This document shows, piece by piece, positions 1 through 7,635 of a stretch of DNA of 36,108 nucleotides. The DNA comes from Bdellovibrionota bacterium (GTDB lineage: Bacteria; Bdellovibrionota; Bdellovibrionia; Bdellovibrionales; JAMPXM01). The stretch lies in NCBI GenBank assembly GCA_963170185.1, contig CAUJGS010000092.1:1-36108 (forward strand). The letters are read 5' to 3'. The notes beneath the pieces were generated by a model that was not told the origin of the DNA, did no database searches, and saw nothing but the letters and a program-made list of their open reading frames with translations. Each line of letters begins with the position of its first letter. The stretch's first letter is position 1. The position numbers and the translations under genes are program-made.

Positions 1-491
1 AAGTACTTCGCATCAAACGTGACCTTTTTCTTTTGGTCACGAACCGTGAGATCGCCCTCTAGCTTAAAGCCGTCTGGCTTACCTTTGATCGCAGTCGAAA
101 CAAACGTCATCTTGGCAAACTTCTTTGCATCAAAGAAGTCCGGACTTTTTAAGTGATCATCGCGTTTCTCAGTGCCTGTATCGATAGAGCCGATATCAAC
201 CGTTGCCGAGAGCTTCGACTTTGCGAAGTCCGGTTGCACGTCGACCGTGCCTTCAAAGACTTTGAACTTCCCTTCGACCGTAGAAACAACCAAGTGCGGG
301 ATTTCAAAACCGACCGACGAGTGCATCGGATCAAGAGCATAGTTTCCAGCCGCTGGCCCAGTCGCCTTAGCCTTGGCTTCCGCTGCATGACCAACACCCA
401 ATACCGCCGCCGTCGCCAGCAGAGCTGCCGCTGTCGCCTTCATCGCCTGAGTCATCGTTTTGTTCGTTTTTGAGACCGTTTGCGTTTTCAT
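1..491 (-). CDS. yceI: YceI-family exported lipid-binding protein (3' end off window)
   Basis: The reverse strand is open from an ATG at 491 to the window edge, giving 163 residues without a stop, so the C-terminal part is missing. The product has an N-terminal alanine-rich export signal ending near HAAEA. It then has the YceI lipocalin-like barrel pattern: NYALDPMHSSVGFEIPHL, later DIGSIDTG with KRDDHLKSPDFFDAKKF, and the TVRDQKKKVTFD strand. The YceI family binds polyisoprenoid or amphiphilic lipids in the periplasm, and full-length members are about 190-200 residues, so roughly 30 residues are lost. A GGGAG ribosome-binding site lies 7-11 bases before the ATG. The gene is divergent from the LysR regulator at 613 and may be its target (inference). 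The family call is firm; the exact ligand is unknown. Confidence 0.9.
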   Translation of the reverse strand, partial: MKTQTVSKTNKTMTQAMKATAAALLATAAVLGVGHAAEAKAKATGPAAGNYALDPMHSSVGFEIPHLVVSTVEGKFKVFEGTVDVQPDFAKSKLSATVDIGSIDTGTEKRDDHLKSPDFFDAKKFAKMTFVSTAIKGKPDGFKLEGDLTVRDQKKKVTFDAKY

Positions 492-583
492 TCTATACTC
501 CCTTTGTTCAAATTCAGTTACATACCTATGGGAGCAGTATCGACGTCTTTTAATTGTTCCAGTAGATGCCTATTTTTAGTTTC

Positions 584-606
584 ATTGTCTTATTTTTTGA
601 TACAAT
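584..606. promoter_or_regulatory. Candidate LysR-type operator between yceI and lysR-family gene
   Basis: ATTGT at 584-588 and ACAAT at 602-606 form an AT-rich inverted repeat in the 121-bp divergent intergenic region, only 7 bases upstream of the regulator start. LysR-type regulators bind T-N11-A-like interrupted dyads in such divergent spacers and often repress their own gene. The match is short, and the spacing (13 bases between arms) is slightly wider than the classic box, so this is a candidate only. Confidence 0.35.
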
Positions 607-612
607 CAAAGC

Positions 613-1509
613 ATGCTAAAAACCGTCGATCTCAACAAACTCGTGGATTTCGTAAAAATCATCGATTTCGGTAACATCACCCGCGCCGCCGAGGGCCTTG
701 GCGAACCAAAGGCCAAACTCAGCCGCAACCTCGCCCTTCTCGAATCCGAGCTCAACGTGCAGCTCGTGTATCGCACGACGAGGCAGTTTCAACTCACCGA
801 CGCCGGGCGAGAGCTTTATCGCAACGCTAAGACTCAGCTTGCGGAACTCGAAACAGCCCTACATGGAATTTCCAATCAAAAAGAAAAGGTCGAAGGCCTA
901 CTTCGCATCACATCGGCCGACGACATCGGAAGCCACTTGGTGACACCGCTAGTAGCAGCGTTTCGAAGGCAGTACCCACGAGTCGACTTCGAAATCATCT
1001 ACACCAACGAGTATCTTGATCTCATCAAACTCGGAGTCGACCTCGCGTTTCGCGTTGGGAATTTGAAAGACAGCAGTATGATCCGAAAGGTCGTAGGAAG
1101 AACCGAGATGATCTTGGTTGCGTCGCCCGAATACTTGGCGAAAGCCCCCTCTATTGAGAGCCTTTCGGATCTTGCCAAGCACGAAACGATCGCGTTTACA
1201 GGGGGCGACCCCGGCAACTGGAAGTTCACGACGAAAAATGGAACGCAGTCCGTGAAAATCAAACCGCGACTTCGCGCCAATCACTTCCCGGCCGTCCGCG
1301 ATCTCGCTCTTCAGCACTTTGGCATCGCCTTTGTACCGCGCTTTCTCTGCGAAAAAGCGTTAGCCGAAGGCGACCTCGTGTCGGTTTTAAAGAGCATGCG
1401 CTCGGAGGGGTACCCTCTTCAGATCGTGATGCCAGGCGGACGAAACCCACCGCTTAGAATTAAACGGTTTTTCGAGTTCGCCGCCCGCGAATTTCCAAAA
1501 CACTTTTAG
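613..1509 (+). CDS. LysR-family transcriptional regulator
   Basis: A 298-residue protein, the usual length for LysR-type regulators. Residues 5-65 form the winged helix-turn-helix: LVDFVKIIDFGNITRAAEGL, then AKLSRNLALLESELNVQLVYRTTRQFQLTDAGRELY. This is followed by a linker helix and the periplasmic-binding-like effector domain from about residue 90 (LLRITSADDIGSHLVTPLVAAF). The recognition helix contains PKAKLSRNLALLE, close to the CrgA/DsdC-like LysR subgroup. It probably binds the spacer to yceI and senses a small molecule there. Its stop codon overlaps the stop of the convergent CBS gene at 1506-1509. The family is certain; the effector and regulon cannot be read from sequence. Confidence 0.93.
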   Translation: MLKTVDLNKLVDFVKIIDFGNITRAAEGLGEPKAKLSRNLALLESELNVQLVYRTTRQFQLTDAGRELYRNAKTQLAELETALHGISNQKEKVEGLLRITSADDIGSHLVTPLVAAFRRQYPRVDFEIIYTNEYLDLIKLGVDLAFRVGNLKDSSMIRKVVGRTEMILVASPEYLAKAPSIESLSDLAKHETIAFTGGDPGNWKFTTKNGTQSVKIKPRLRANHFPAVRDLALQHFGIAFVPRFLCEKALAEGDLVSVLKSMRSEGYPLQIVMPGGRNPPLRIKRFFEFAAREFPKHF

Positions 1510-1913
1510 TTCTTAAGCCTTGTTTCCATAAGATGGCCCATGGCTTTCAAGGCGTCCACCCATGTGAAGATGCCGACAAGCTTGTGATTGTCGACGACCA
1601 GCGCACAGCCCATTTTGTGCGACGCCATCTCAGCACAGACTTCGTTAAGCGGCGAGCCTGGTGACGTGACAAATGGATCTGGCGTGAACGCTTCGTCAAC
1701 CGTGACCTTTTCAGGATCGACATCCTTAAAGCTCTCGACCAAACGAACGTCGCGATCGGTGAGAATACCGACCAGACGCCCACCCGAGAGCACCGGCAAG
1801 TGCCGAATGCGATACTCGCTCATCATCTGCTCGGCCTTAGCAAGAGTCTGATCAGACCCGATCGTGTGTGGCATCACTGTCATATATTTTTGAATCGTTG
1901 GAATCGCCTTCAT
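1506..1913 (-). CDS. Tandem CBS-domain protein
   Basis: A 135-residue stand-alone protein made of two CBS motifs. The first (about residues 8-60) reads MTVMPHTIGSDQTLAKAEQMM, then IRHLPVLSGGRLVGILTDRDV. The second (about 75-130) reads FVTSPGSPLNEVCAEMA, then CALVVDNHKLVGIFTWVDAL. CBS pairs bind adenosine nucleotides (AMP, ATP, SAM) and act as energy sensors, usually for a partner protein not identifiable here. The start at 1913 is preferred over longer in-frame options because AGGGGGAGAC sits directly upstream and the CBS domain begins at once. The gene converges on, and overlaps by 4 bases, the LysR gene. Confidence 0.9.
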   Translation of the reverse strand: MKAIPTIQKYMTVMPHTIGSDQTLAKAEQMMSEYRIRHLPVLSGGRLVGILTDRDVRLVESFKDVDPEKVTVDEAFTPDPFVTSPGSPLNEVCAEMASHKMGCALVVDNHKLVGIFTWVDALKAMGHLMETRLKN

Positions 1914-2242
1914 GTCTCCCCCTAATTGGAACATCTCAGATGTTTCGACTTCTTCATTTGGAGATGTGCAGAGCCCATGCCTCGAAGTGATTCGGCTGGC
2001 TTGCGCGTAAATAGCTTCTGAAAGCACCTAGCGAAATTAGACCGAGCGTTTTGAGCCTTCTTGTCCCGCAAAGCCAGGGCACCGCCGAGCCAATCTGCCT
2101 CGCCGGCTGGTGGAAAAGGTTCGCTTTCGGCTCAATTTCGAGTCAAATCCACCACTTATATGCCAAAGAATTCGGCAACGCGGGAAATGGGTTGCGTTCA
2201 TGGGGAGTTTTCAGGTATCCCTATCGCTCGGTCCTGCCACGT
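1914..2242. other. Intergenic region upstream of tRNA-Asp
   Basis: 329 bases without a supportable gene. Short plus-strand frames run into and through the tRNA and have no homology-like pattern. The region must hold the leftward promoter for the CBS gene and the rightward promoter for the tRNA. TTGCGT at 2192 followed by TATCCC at 2216 (18-base spacer) is a weak candidate for the latter. Confidence 0.4.
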
Positions 2243-2319
2243 GGGGTGGTAGTTAAGTTGGTTATAACGCCGCCCTGTCACGGCGGAGGCCGCGGGTTCG
2301 AGTCCCGTCCACCCCGCCA
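2243..2319 (+). tRNA. tRNA-Asp (anticodon GTC)
   Basis: A complete 77-base cloverleaf with encoded CCA. The acceptor arm GGGGTGG (2243-2249) pairs with CCACCCC (2309-2315). The discriminator is G2316, followed by CCA at 2317-2319. The anticodon stem CCGCC (2270-2274) pairs with GGCGG (2282-2286) around the loop CTGTCAC, putting the anticodon GTC at 2277-2279. The T arm carries GGTTCGAGTCC. All signs indicate a functional tRNA for aspartate. A T-rich stretch follows immediately and may end transcription. Confidence 0.97.
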
Positions 2320-2664
2320 TTTTTCAAATCACTTTTAGCTTAGTTTTCAGCACCGCGGATTTCTTCCGCCGTTCTAAGTACTTGTAATCACACAATCAGA
2401 ACTCTCAGTCCTCACGCGAAACACGCCGACATTTCGCGAAGTTTCCCAAGTTTGCTACTCGGTTTTTTTAGCACTCGTGTGCGGTTTGCTCTGTGGCTTG
2501 ACCTGAATTCATTATTCAAGCACATTGAATCCAAGGGTGCGGGTTGCGCCTGTCGTTCGCGCAAAGGCTTATGGCCAAACCATCTTATTCGGAAGCAGTC
2601 AGACTCTAACTTCATGACTCGCTCCTTGCGAACTAGCTAGCGAGTTTTACGAAAGGAAGAGTGC
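2320..2664. other. Intergenic region between tRNA-Asp and small ORF
   Basis: 345 bases with no convincing coding frame; the open frames here on both strands are under 70 codons and lack ribosome-binding sites or recognisable patterns. It holds a short GC stem (GCGGA 2355-2359 with TCCGC 2365-2369) and, at its right end, a hairpin in the presumed leader of the next gene, listed separately. Confidence 0.4.
2617..2648 (+). promoter_or_regulatory. Hairpin in 5' leader of 2665 gene
   Basis: ACTCGCT (2617-2623) and AGCGAGT (2639-2645) form a perfect 7-bp stem with a 15-base loop followed by TTT. It ends about 16 bases before the ATG at 2665, with GAAAGGAAG as ribosome-binding site in between. It could be a weak terminator for transcripts from the tRNA side or a leader structure affecting the downstream gene. 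Function is inferred from position only. Confidence 0.4.
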
Positions 2665-3075
2665 ATGACTATCCCGTCTGCGCAGATCGCGTTTTTCAAA
2701 AAAGAAGCTAAGAGATTAATTCGGCAAGTCGAGGATCATGATCCTAAAGCCTTGATGCGTTTTAAGAGCGTACTTCGAGATCCTTTAGATATGAGCTTGA
2801 TGCGCGCTCAACATGTCGTAGCGGTCGAATATGGCTTTTCAAAGTGGGAGGACCTGATTTGTGCCTCACCGGAAAGATTGCAAACAGCAATCAACGCAAA
2901 AAGACTTCGGATACCGAAGCCTTCCGGAACGCCGCTTGGGAACTTCTTAAGGGGGCCGGGGGTTCTTCCGACACCACCTCATTTAGAGCAGCTTGCGGAT
3001 ATGTTTGACCGAATGACTATGGAAGAACAGCGCCGATATTTAGACGAAGATGCTCAGCGAATGGGTTTGCGTTAA
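2665..3075 (+). CDS. Small protein with ankyrin/glyoxalase-associated N-terminal helical domain
   Basis: A 136-residue cytosolic protein starting at an ATG preceded by GAAAGGAAG. Residues 8-75 (FFKKEAKRLIRQVEDHDPKAL ... MSLMRAQHVVAVEYGFSKWEDL) match the short helical module that often precedes ankyrin repeats or accompanies glyoxalase-like domains, with the hallmark AQHVxAxEYGFxxWxxL. Here no ankyrin or VOC domain follows. The C-terminal half is short, proline-containing and ends in an acidic helix (DMFDRMTMEEQRRYLDEDAQRMG). It is monocistronic, with a strong terminator directly downstream. The function of this module is not established. Confidence 0.75.
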   Translation: MTIPSAQIAFFKKEAKRLIRQVEDHDPKALMRFKSVLRDPLDMSLMRAQHVVAVEYGFSKWEDLICASPERLQTAINAKRLRIPKPSGTPLGNFLRGPGVLPTPPHLEQLADMFDRMTMEEQRRYLDEDAQRMGLR

Positions 3076-3090
3076 TAGCTCTGAAGGCCC

Positions 3091-3118
3091 CTGGGCGGAT
3101 TCGTCCGTCCAGTTTTTT
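3091..3118 (+). terminator. Rho-independent terminator after 2665 gene
   Basis: CTGGGCGGA (3091-3099), tetraloop TTCG (3100-3103) and TCCGTCCAG (3104-3112) make a 9-bp stem with one G-T wobble, followed by six T residues at 3113-3118. A UUCG-capped GC stem with a U tract is a classic intrinsic terminator. It lies 15 bases after the stop codon at 3075. Confidence 0.9.
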
Positions 3119-3136
3119 CAGCATTCGCTTAGTGGC

Positions 3137-3934
3137 TTAGAACTCCAGCTTACGAAGTTGTTCATCGATGAGTCGCTCACGTGGGGTCAATTCAGTTTCC
3201 TTAGGCCAGCTATCAAAAGATTCGCGTAAGTACCGACACAATTTTTTGCATTTCATGAATAAGTTCTGATCGGCTACGAATCGCTCATGGATTCCAGCAA
3301 AAAAAATTGTCAGTTCGGTATTGGATTGAAAAGCGTGCGCAAACCAGTCGATCTGAAGGCTATCGACGGGCATGGGGGTCGGTCTGCCAATGCGATGATG
3401 CTCTAACATCTCCACTAGCCTACCCTCATATCGACAGTTGTTAACACGTGAGACGAATTCCACAGGGCTCATTCCAACGGAGGCACATACTCTCGGATCA
3501 ATAACGATTCGGGGGTAGTCGGCAAACTTCTCAAGACTATAGGCATGCACGAAGGCACTTCCGGCCATTTCATTCGTATCTTGATTCATATGGAGCTTGC
3601 CGGAAGAGATCGCGCCTCTTGTCCAAATATCACAGATTGTCGCGAGATCGTACTGAAGCCGAGAAACGGAATGAATGAAGTGAGCAATTCGAACTATGTC
3701 CTCTTCGGTTTCGCCGGAAAGCCTGATAGATAAAATTATCGAGTCGCTAAATAAAATCTTTCTGAACTCTTGCTCGGCGGAAAGACCGTGAAACGTGGCG
3801 GACTTGTCCTCCATATTTCTGCGAACTTGCTGGAAATACTGATTTAGCTTTGTGGCGTTCGGATCTTTTAGGAGTTCCTGGAATCCCATCACGTCAAGAA
3901 ATGCGACGAGTCTGTTTTCATACGATATCTCCAA
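3137..3934 (-). CDS. Class III nucleotide-cyclase-fold protein of unknown role
   Basis: A 265-residue protein whose pattern resembles a divergent adenylate/guanylate cyclase catalytic domain. RLVAFLDVMGFQELL near residues 8-22 corresponds to the first metal-binding Asp motif. KILFSDSIILS near residues 59-69 corresponds to the second Asp motif. RGAISSGKLH and GSAFVHAYSLEKFADYPRIVID follow, as in stand-alone hypothetical cyclase-like proteins of bacteria. Both metal-binding aspartates appear present, but the purine-selecting residues are not recognisable, so activity is uncertain. There is no transmembrane segment or receiver domain, and the protein stands alone between a terminator and an unrelated divergent hydrolase. 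It may be a nucleotide-binding or degenerate cyclase; I cannot assign a substrate. Confidence 0.6.
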   Translation of the reverse strand: MEISYENRLVAFLDVMGFQELLKDPNATKLNQYFQQVRRNMEDKSATFHGLSAEQEFRKILFSDSIILSIRLSGETEEDIVRIAHFIHSVSRLQYDLATICDIWTRGAISSGKLHMNQDTNEMAGSAFVHAYSLEKFADYPRIVIDPRVCASVGMSPVEFVSRVNNCRYEGRLVEMLEHHRIGRPTPMPVDSLQIDWFAHAFQSNTELTIFFAGIHERFVADQNLFMKCKKLCRYLRESFDSWPKETELTPRERLIDEQLRKLEF

Positions 3935-4122
3935 AAGCGCGACTCCTTAGGTCTTTACAAAGAGCTTATTCGAATGAGCTGTGACATGCCACGACCGGGA
4001 GCAACGCGGCATGGCTAAGTCGCAAAAGGTTCGATACTCGCTCCATTTGGCCCGCCATTTTTTCCAAGTGATTTCACCTAGCATCTCAGGTAACCCGTAC
4101 GAGTCTCAAACTCGGAGGGGTC

Positions 4123-5007
4123 ATGAAGTACATTTTCGCTACTCTTGTTGCGTTCTTGTTCGCTCAAAACGCGATGGCGTCTTACCCAGTGAAGCGAGAA
4201 TCAAATCCCTTCTCTGGTTCGCGCTTTTACGTCACCAACGACGCCGGGAAACACACTTCGATCATTATGCTCCACGGAAGCGAAGGCGGCTCGGAGTACT
4301 ACATTGATTCAGAAGCCAATATCCTTGCGGCTCAGGGCTATCAAGTCTTGGTGCTTTGCTACTTCGACTGCAATCGCGGCTTAAGCGACCCAAGACAAAC
4401 GCTGGCCGACATCAAAGCGGAGAGCACTTTAGATGCAGTAGCGTGGTTAAGATCACTTCCGACCAGCAATGGACTTGTTGTGATCTACGGTTTCTCTCGT
4501 GGAGCTGAATTGGCGCTGCTTGCAGGCAGTCTCGCATCGACATCTTCGAATCGGCCAGACGCCTTGATCGCGCATGCACCAAGCGATGTGGTGAATGGCG
4601 CGTGGAACTGGAGTTGGCAGTCACCCATGTGCTGGCTCTGCAAAGCAGGAATTGGGAAATGCCCGCACGGCACGCCGAAGTCCGACTACCAGTGGAACCC
4701 AACCTGTGCCGGAGGCGACCCAAACAAAATGGATAGGTCACTTGGCGCGTGGACCATCGGAGGCTTAAAGACTTCGCAAGATGACCGTATTCAGATCGAA
4801 AAATTTGATGGTCCCATCTTGATCACCGTCGGCGAAAAAGACGAAGTCTGGCCAGCGGAACAAACCAAGCGAATCGAGTCCACACTTAAAAAATCCGGTC
4901 GAACGCCAGAGATTCACTACTTCCCTAACGGAGGCCATGGCCTCCGAGGAAACGACGAGATCGCTCGCAGGAATCTAGTTTTGGATTTCCTCAAGCGCGT
5001 TCGCTAG
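4123..5007 (+). CDS. Secreted alpha/beta hydrolase (dienelactone-hydrolase-like)
   Basis: A 294-residue protein with a cleavable signal peptide (MKYIFATLVAFLFAQNAMAS). It then has a canonical alpha/beta hydrolase core: HGSEGG at 51-56 (oxyanion loop), the nucleophile elbow GFSRG with Ser125, Asp240 in VGEKDEVW and His272 in GGHGLRG. All three catalytic residues are in the right order and spacing. An insert with paired cysteines (PMCWLCKAGIGKCPHG ... CAGG) between strands 6 and 7 suggests disulfides, consistent with an exported enzyme. Such enzymes cleave esters or thioesters; the substrate is unknown. The gene is preceded by a GGAGGGGTC ribosome-binding site and converges on the VOC gene. Confidence 0.88.
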   Translation: MKYIFATLVAFLFAQNAMASYPVKRESNPFSGSRFYVTNDAGKHTSIIMLHGSEGGSEYYIDSEANILAAQGYQVLVLCYFDCNRGLSDPRQTLADIKAESTLDAVAWLRSLPTSNGLVVIYGFSRGAELALLAGSLASTSSNRPDALIAHAPSDVVNGAWNWSWQSPMCWLCKAGIGKCPHGTPKSDYQWNPTCAGGDPNKMDRSLGAWTIGGLKTSQDDRIQIEKFDGPILITVGEKDEVWPAEQTKRIESTLKKSGRTPEIHYFPNGGHGLRGNDEIARRNLVLDFLKRVR

Positions 5008-5030
5008 GTTCTCCGAAAAAAGAGAAAGTC

Positions 5031-5402
5031 TTATTTTCGCGAATGGATGCCGACGAGGTTTCCTTCGGTGTCGTAGATCAGGGACATGAAACCGTATTGG
5101 CCGATTGAGTACTTGCTGCGATGGATTTTTCCACCGACCTCAACAGCACGTTTTTCTTCGACGGCGCAGTCATCGCTTGCGAAATAAACAACTGTGTTTA
5201 AACCACTTGGCGTGATCTCGCGCTTCCAAGTTAAGCAACCAAAGCTCCTGCCTGTTTCCGATGTCGAAATGCTCCACATCTCGATATCCCAGGACTTCGT
5301 ATCCATCTTGCTAAAGTGAAAGCCAAACACGCGCTCGTAAAAGACCTTCGCCCGATGCATATCTGCTACGTAAATTTCAAACCACCGCAATGGACTTTCC
5401 AT
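5031..5402 (-). CDS. VOC-family (glyoxalase/bleomycin-resistance-like) protein
   Basis: A 123-residue single-module VOC protein: LRWFEIYVADMHRAKVFYERVFGF at the N-terminus, then an EMWSI strand, LNTVVYFASDDCAVEEKRAVEVGGKI, and SIGQYGFMSLIYDTEGNLVGIHS at the end, the usual beta-alpha-beta-beta-beta pattern. Members bind a metal and act on small electrophiles or aromatic substrates as dimers. I prefer the ATG at 5402 because the domain starts there; an ATG at 5432 in frame would add MARRRDRFLG and cannot be excluded. No strong ribosome-binding site is visible for either. The gene converges on the secreted hydrolase. Confidence 0.85.
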   Translation of the reverse strand: MESPLRWFEIYVADMHRAKVFYERVFGFHFSKMDTKSWDIEMWSISTSETGRSFGCLTWKREITPSGLNTVVYFASDDCAVEEKRAVEVGGKIHRSKYSIGQYGFMSLIYDTEGNLVGIHSRK

Positions 5403-5566
5403 TCCAAGGAACCTATCCCGTCTCCGGGCCATGCTCAAGCTGCTCAGTGCGGATATGTGCTCCAGAGAACCATTTATCCGCTAAGCGGCGCGCCCCGGGC
5501 CAGATGCTGCTAGGACAATAGCCGTCCGTCGGCGCAGCGAGCGGTCGAATCGCTCACATACTCTAG

Positions 5567-6934
5567 TCAACGACTCCTCTCGGGACGACAAGCCCAAGCG
5601 TGCTCGAGTCCACAAAGATGATTTCTGACATCAGAGCGTTCTTTCAATTCGATGTAGGGAGAAAACGAATCCCAGTATGAGCGACAAACAAATACGTCGG
5701 CCTTACACATATTGAACAGTTTCACGGCCGCGATTTCCGTGTCATCGAAACCGACATCCCTATTGTCTATCAAATCAAAACAGGAAATCGAATCGTTTTC
5801 CAGACAAGCATACCTCAGTAGATTTACTCCATCCGGCGGGTACTCCAGAAACATGAAATACCCATATAGTCGGCAATATGGTACCTGGCCGTCGTCACAT
5901 TTTCTATTCCACGATGCCGCCATAGATTTAAGAGTGTCCCGATCAAGCCCATCGGCTGCGGCTTTCACATGATGCATCCGAACCCATTTCGGATTTTCAA
6001 AGCTCTGAAGATAGAATGCACTTAATCGCGAAAGCCCGTCGCCTCCCGATGGCGTATAGAGAATACCGAGATGCCCCCTTAACAAGGCGATCTCATATTG
6101 CTCGCCAGGTCGCGCCTCTTTCGCATGACATTCTGGAATCGGCACCCTGACCTTTCGATCTTCAAAAGAAATTTCTATGCTTCGAAGACAATCAGAATAT
6201 TCCGGAATAGTCGTCTTCAAGAGATGTGCAGTACCAGATTGATTGAAGGCATTCACGATGGTTACAAGAGTTCCCGAAACAGGGATCGCAAGGATACAAA
6301 AGAATGCGACCACTAAACCACGAGCAACAGCCTTTTCGCGATTCGAATAAAGATAGTAAGGCCCTCCACCCGTGAACTTCTCTACCGCGTTTGGAAACTT
6401 GAAATGTAGGTAGGCGCCGAACAAGAAAATCGGAGCCACTAAGTACCGTAGCGACCACAGGTAAGGCTCCAGCCAATCATGCTGTGATTCCGTAGATGTA
6501 ATGAGCGAAAAGAATATTGAGGCAAGTATCGCTAGAATCACCAGGGCCTGGAACACAACCCCTTGTTTCTCAAGAAACCGAGAATCCGGATCCTGCGTTG
6601 GCTCAGCCGGAAGAGGTGCTTCTGCGAATTCCCCTTCTTGATAAATAGTCTGACTCTCGACAACCACTCGAAAGCGCTTGATATCCGAGAACAAGTAACT
6701 CATCTCCACCTGAACATATGCAGGCAACGCCTTTCCCGCCACATGTAGGGTGAATGGGACTTTCTCAGCATAATTTAGCGTACCAACAGCACCTCGGACA
6801 ACGTCGTTCACAAATACAGCTTGAAATCCGGGCTGGTTGCCTAGGTAAAAAATCTCGATCGACTCAGAGCCTTCGAATTGAATCCAGCGGCAACGCGCTA
6901 TTTTCTCGACACTCTGAACCTTCAAATCGAGCAT
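5567..6934 (-). CDS. Membrane protein with cysteine-rich Sel1-like C-terminus
   Basis: A 455-residue protein not assignable to a named family. The N-terminal ~120 residues look like a cytosolic beta-rich domain. Around residues 125-235 there are three hydrophobic segments (VVFQALVILAILASIFFSLIT, YLVAPIFLFGAYLHF, GLVVAFFCILAIPVSGTLVTI). The C-terminal ~200 residues carry regularly spaced cysteines in helical context (RKCDDGQVPYCRLYGYF, LLRYACLENDSISCFDLID, FNMCKADVFVCRSYW). This resembles degenerate Sel1-like or Helicobacter cysteine-rich repeats, where cysteines about 8 apart clamp paired helices. That would place the C-terminus outside the cytosol. It is divergent from the hypothetical gene at 7074. 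Role unknown. Confidence 0.75.
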   Translation of the reverse strand: MLDLKVQSVEKIARCRWIQFEGSESIEIFYLGNQPGFQAVFVNDVVRGAVGTLNYAEKVPFTLHVAGKALPAYVQVEMSYLFSDIKRFRVVVESQTIYQEGEFAEAPLPAEPTQDPDSRFLEKQGVVFQALVILAILASIFFSLITSTESQHDWLEPYLWSLRYLVAPIFLFGAYLHFKFPNAVEKFTGGGPYYLYSNREKAVARGLVVAFFCILAIPVSGTLVTIVNAFNQSGTAHLLKTTIPEYSDCLRSIEISFEDRKVRVPIPECHAKEARPGEQYEIALLRGHLGILYTPSGGDGLSRLSAFYLQSFENPKWVRMHHVKAAADGLDRDTLKSMAASWNRKCDDGQVPYCRLYGYFMFLEYPPDGVNLLRYACLENDSISCFDLIDNRDVGFDDTEIAAVKLFNMCKADVFVCRSYWDSFSPYIELKERSDVRNHLCGLEHAWACRPERSR

Positions 6935-7073
6935 ATGCTTGATTGTCTACGCTGCAGACCAACAGTCTATGATAGCCCTGCGACCAATACCAACTCTCGC
7001 CGTAGGTCGGTAAAGAAGTCGTTAACTCAAAACCACTTAGACAGCGGAAAAGGCGGCGTGGCGAAATCAACCT

Positions 7074-7499
7074 ATGAGCTTAGAGGTCACCATCACTCCA
7101 GTCGATCCGACTATCTTGATTTCACATTTCAATGTGAACGACCCCCTCCTCCTCGCTGGACGACTTCGCCTCTCTCCGAGACAGAAAGGATTCCTTAGGA
7201 GACGCACCATCGGCTTTCAGATAGATGGCATCCACGACGGACTTTCTGAATCCGCCGATTGGGATTCGCCCTTTTGGATTCTTGAACAATGGGCCTCTCA
7301 AGACCTCTCGCAGCTTCTAGATCAGGTTGTTCAACTTGGCGTCGTGAAGTTTACTCTTTCCGCCTGCTGGTCAGGAGAGAAGGCTAATAGCGAAGAGATC
7401 ATCCGTATTGATGATTTTCGTACCCTATTAAAGAGCGGTCGAATCGGAAACAAAATCCGATACAACGTCACTGCATCAGACCATCCCGATCACGCTTAG
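7074..7499 (+). CDS. Hypothetical protein, 141 aa
   Basis: Starts at an ATG in the 139-bp space opposite the membrane-protein gene. The product has no signal peptide or membrane segment. It shows alternating strands and helices with DSPFWILEQWASQDLSQLLDQVVQLGVVKFTLSA, a layout loosely like small immunity-type or DUF4279-like proteins, but I do not see a firm family match. Codon use and length fit a real gene, although the ribosome-binding site is weak. It may be cotranscribed with nothing; 136 bases separate it from the next gene. Confidence 0.6.
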   Translation: MSLEVTITPVDPTILISHFNVNDPLLLAGRLRLSPRQKGFLRRRTIGFQIDGIHDGLSESADWDSPFWILEQWASQDLSQLLDQVVQLGVVKFTLSACWSGEKANSEEIIRIDDFRTLLKSGRIGNKIRYNVTASDHPDHA

Positions 7500-7635
7500 T
7501 CCTTTGGCTACTTCTGCTCCGCAGCTTTTAAAAGAGCTAGGTACAGCCGATTGATCATGACCAGGCGAATGAGAGCGACTTGGAACTCGTGCAAACTGTG
7601 CCTATAGTGGGTAGAACTTCTCTCCGAGGTAGCAG

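Noticed and set aside
2051-2338. A plus-strand frame reading through tRNA-Asp
   Set aside because: The tRNA accounts for the sequence, and the frame has no ribosome-binding site or family pattern.
5439-5566. Short GC inverted repeats in the spacer upstream of the VOC gene
   Set aside because: Stems are 5 bp with no T tract; not strong enough for a terminator call.
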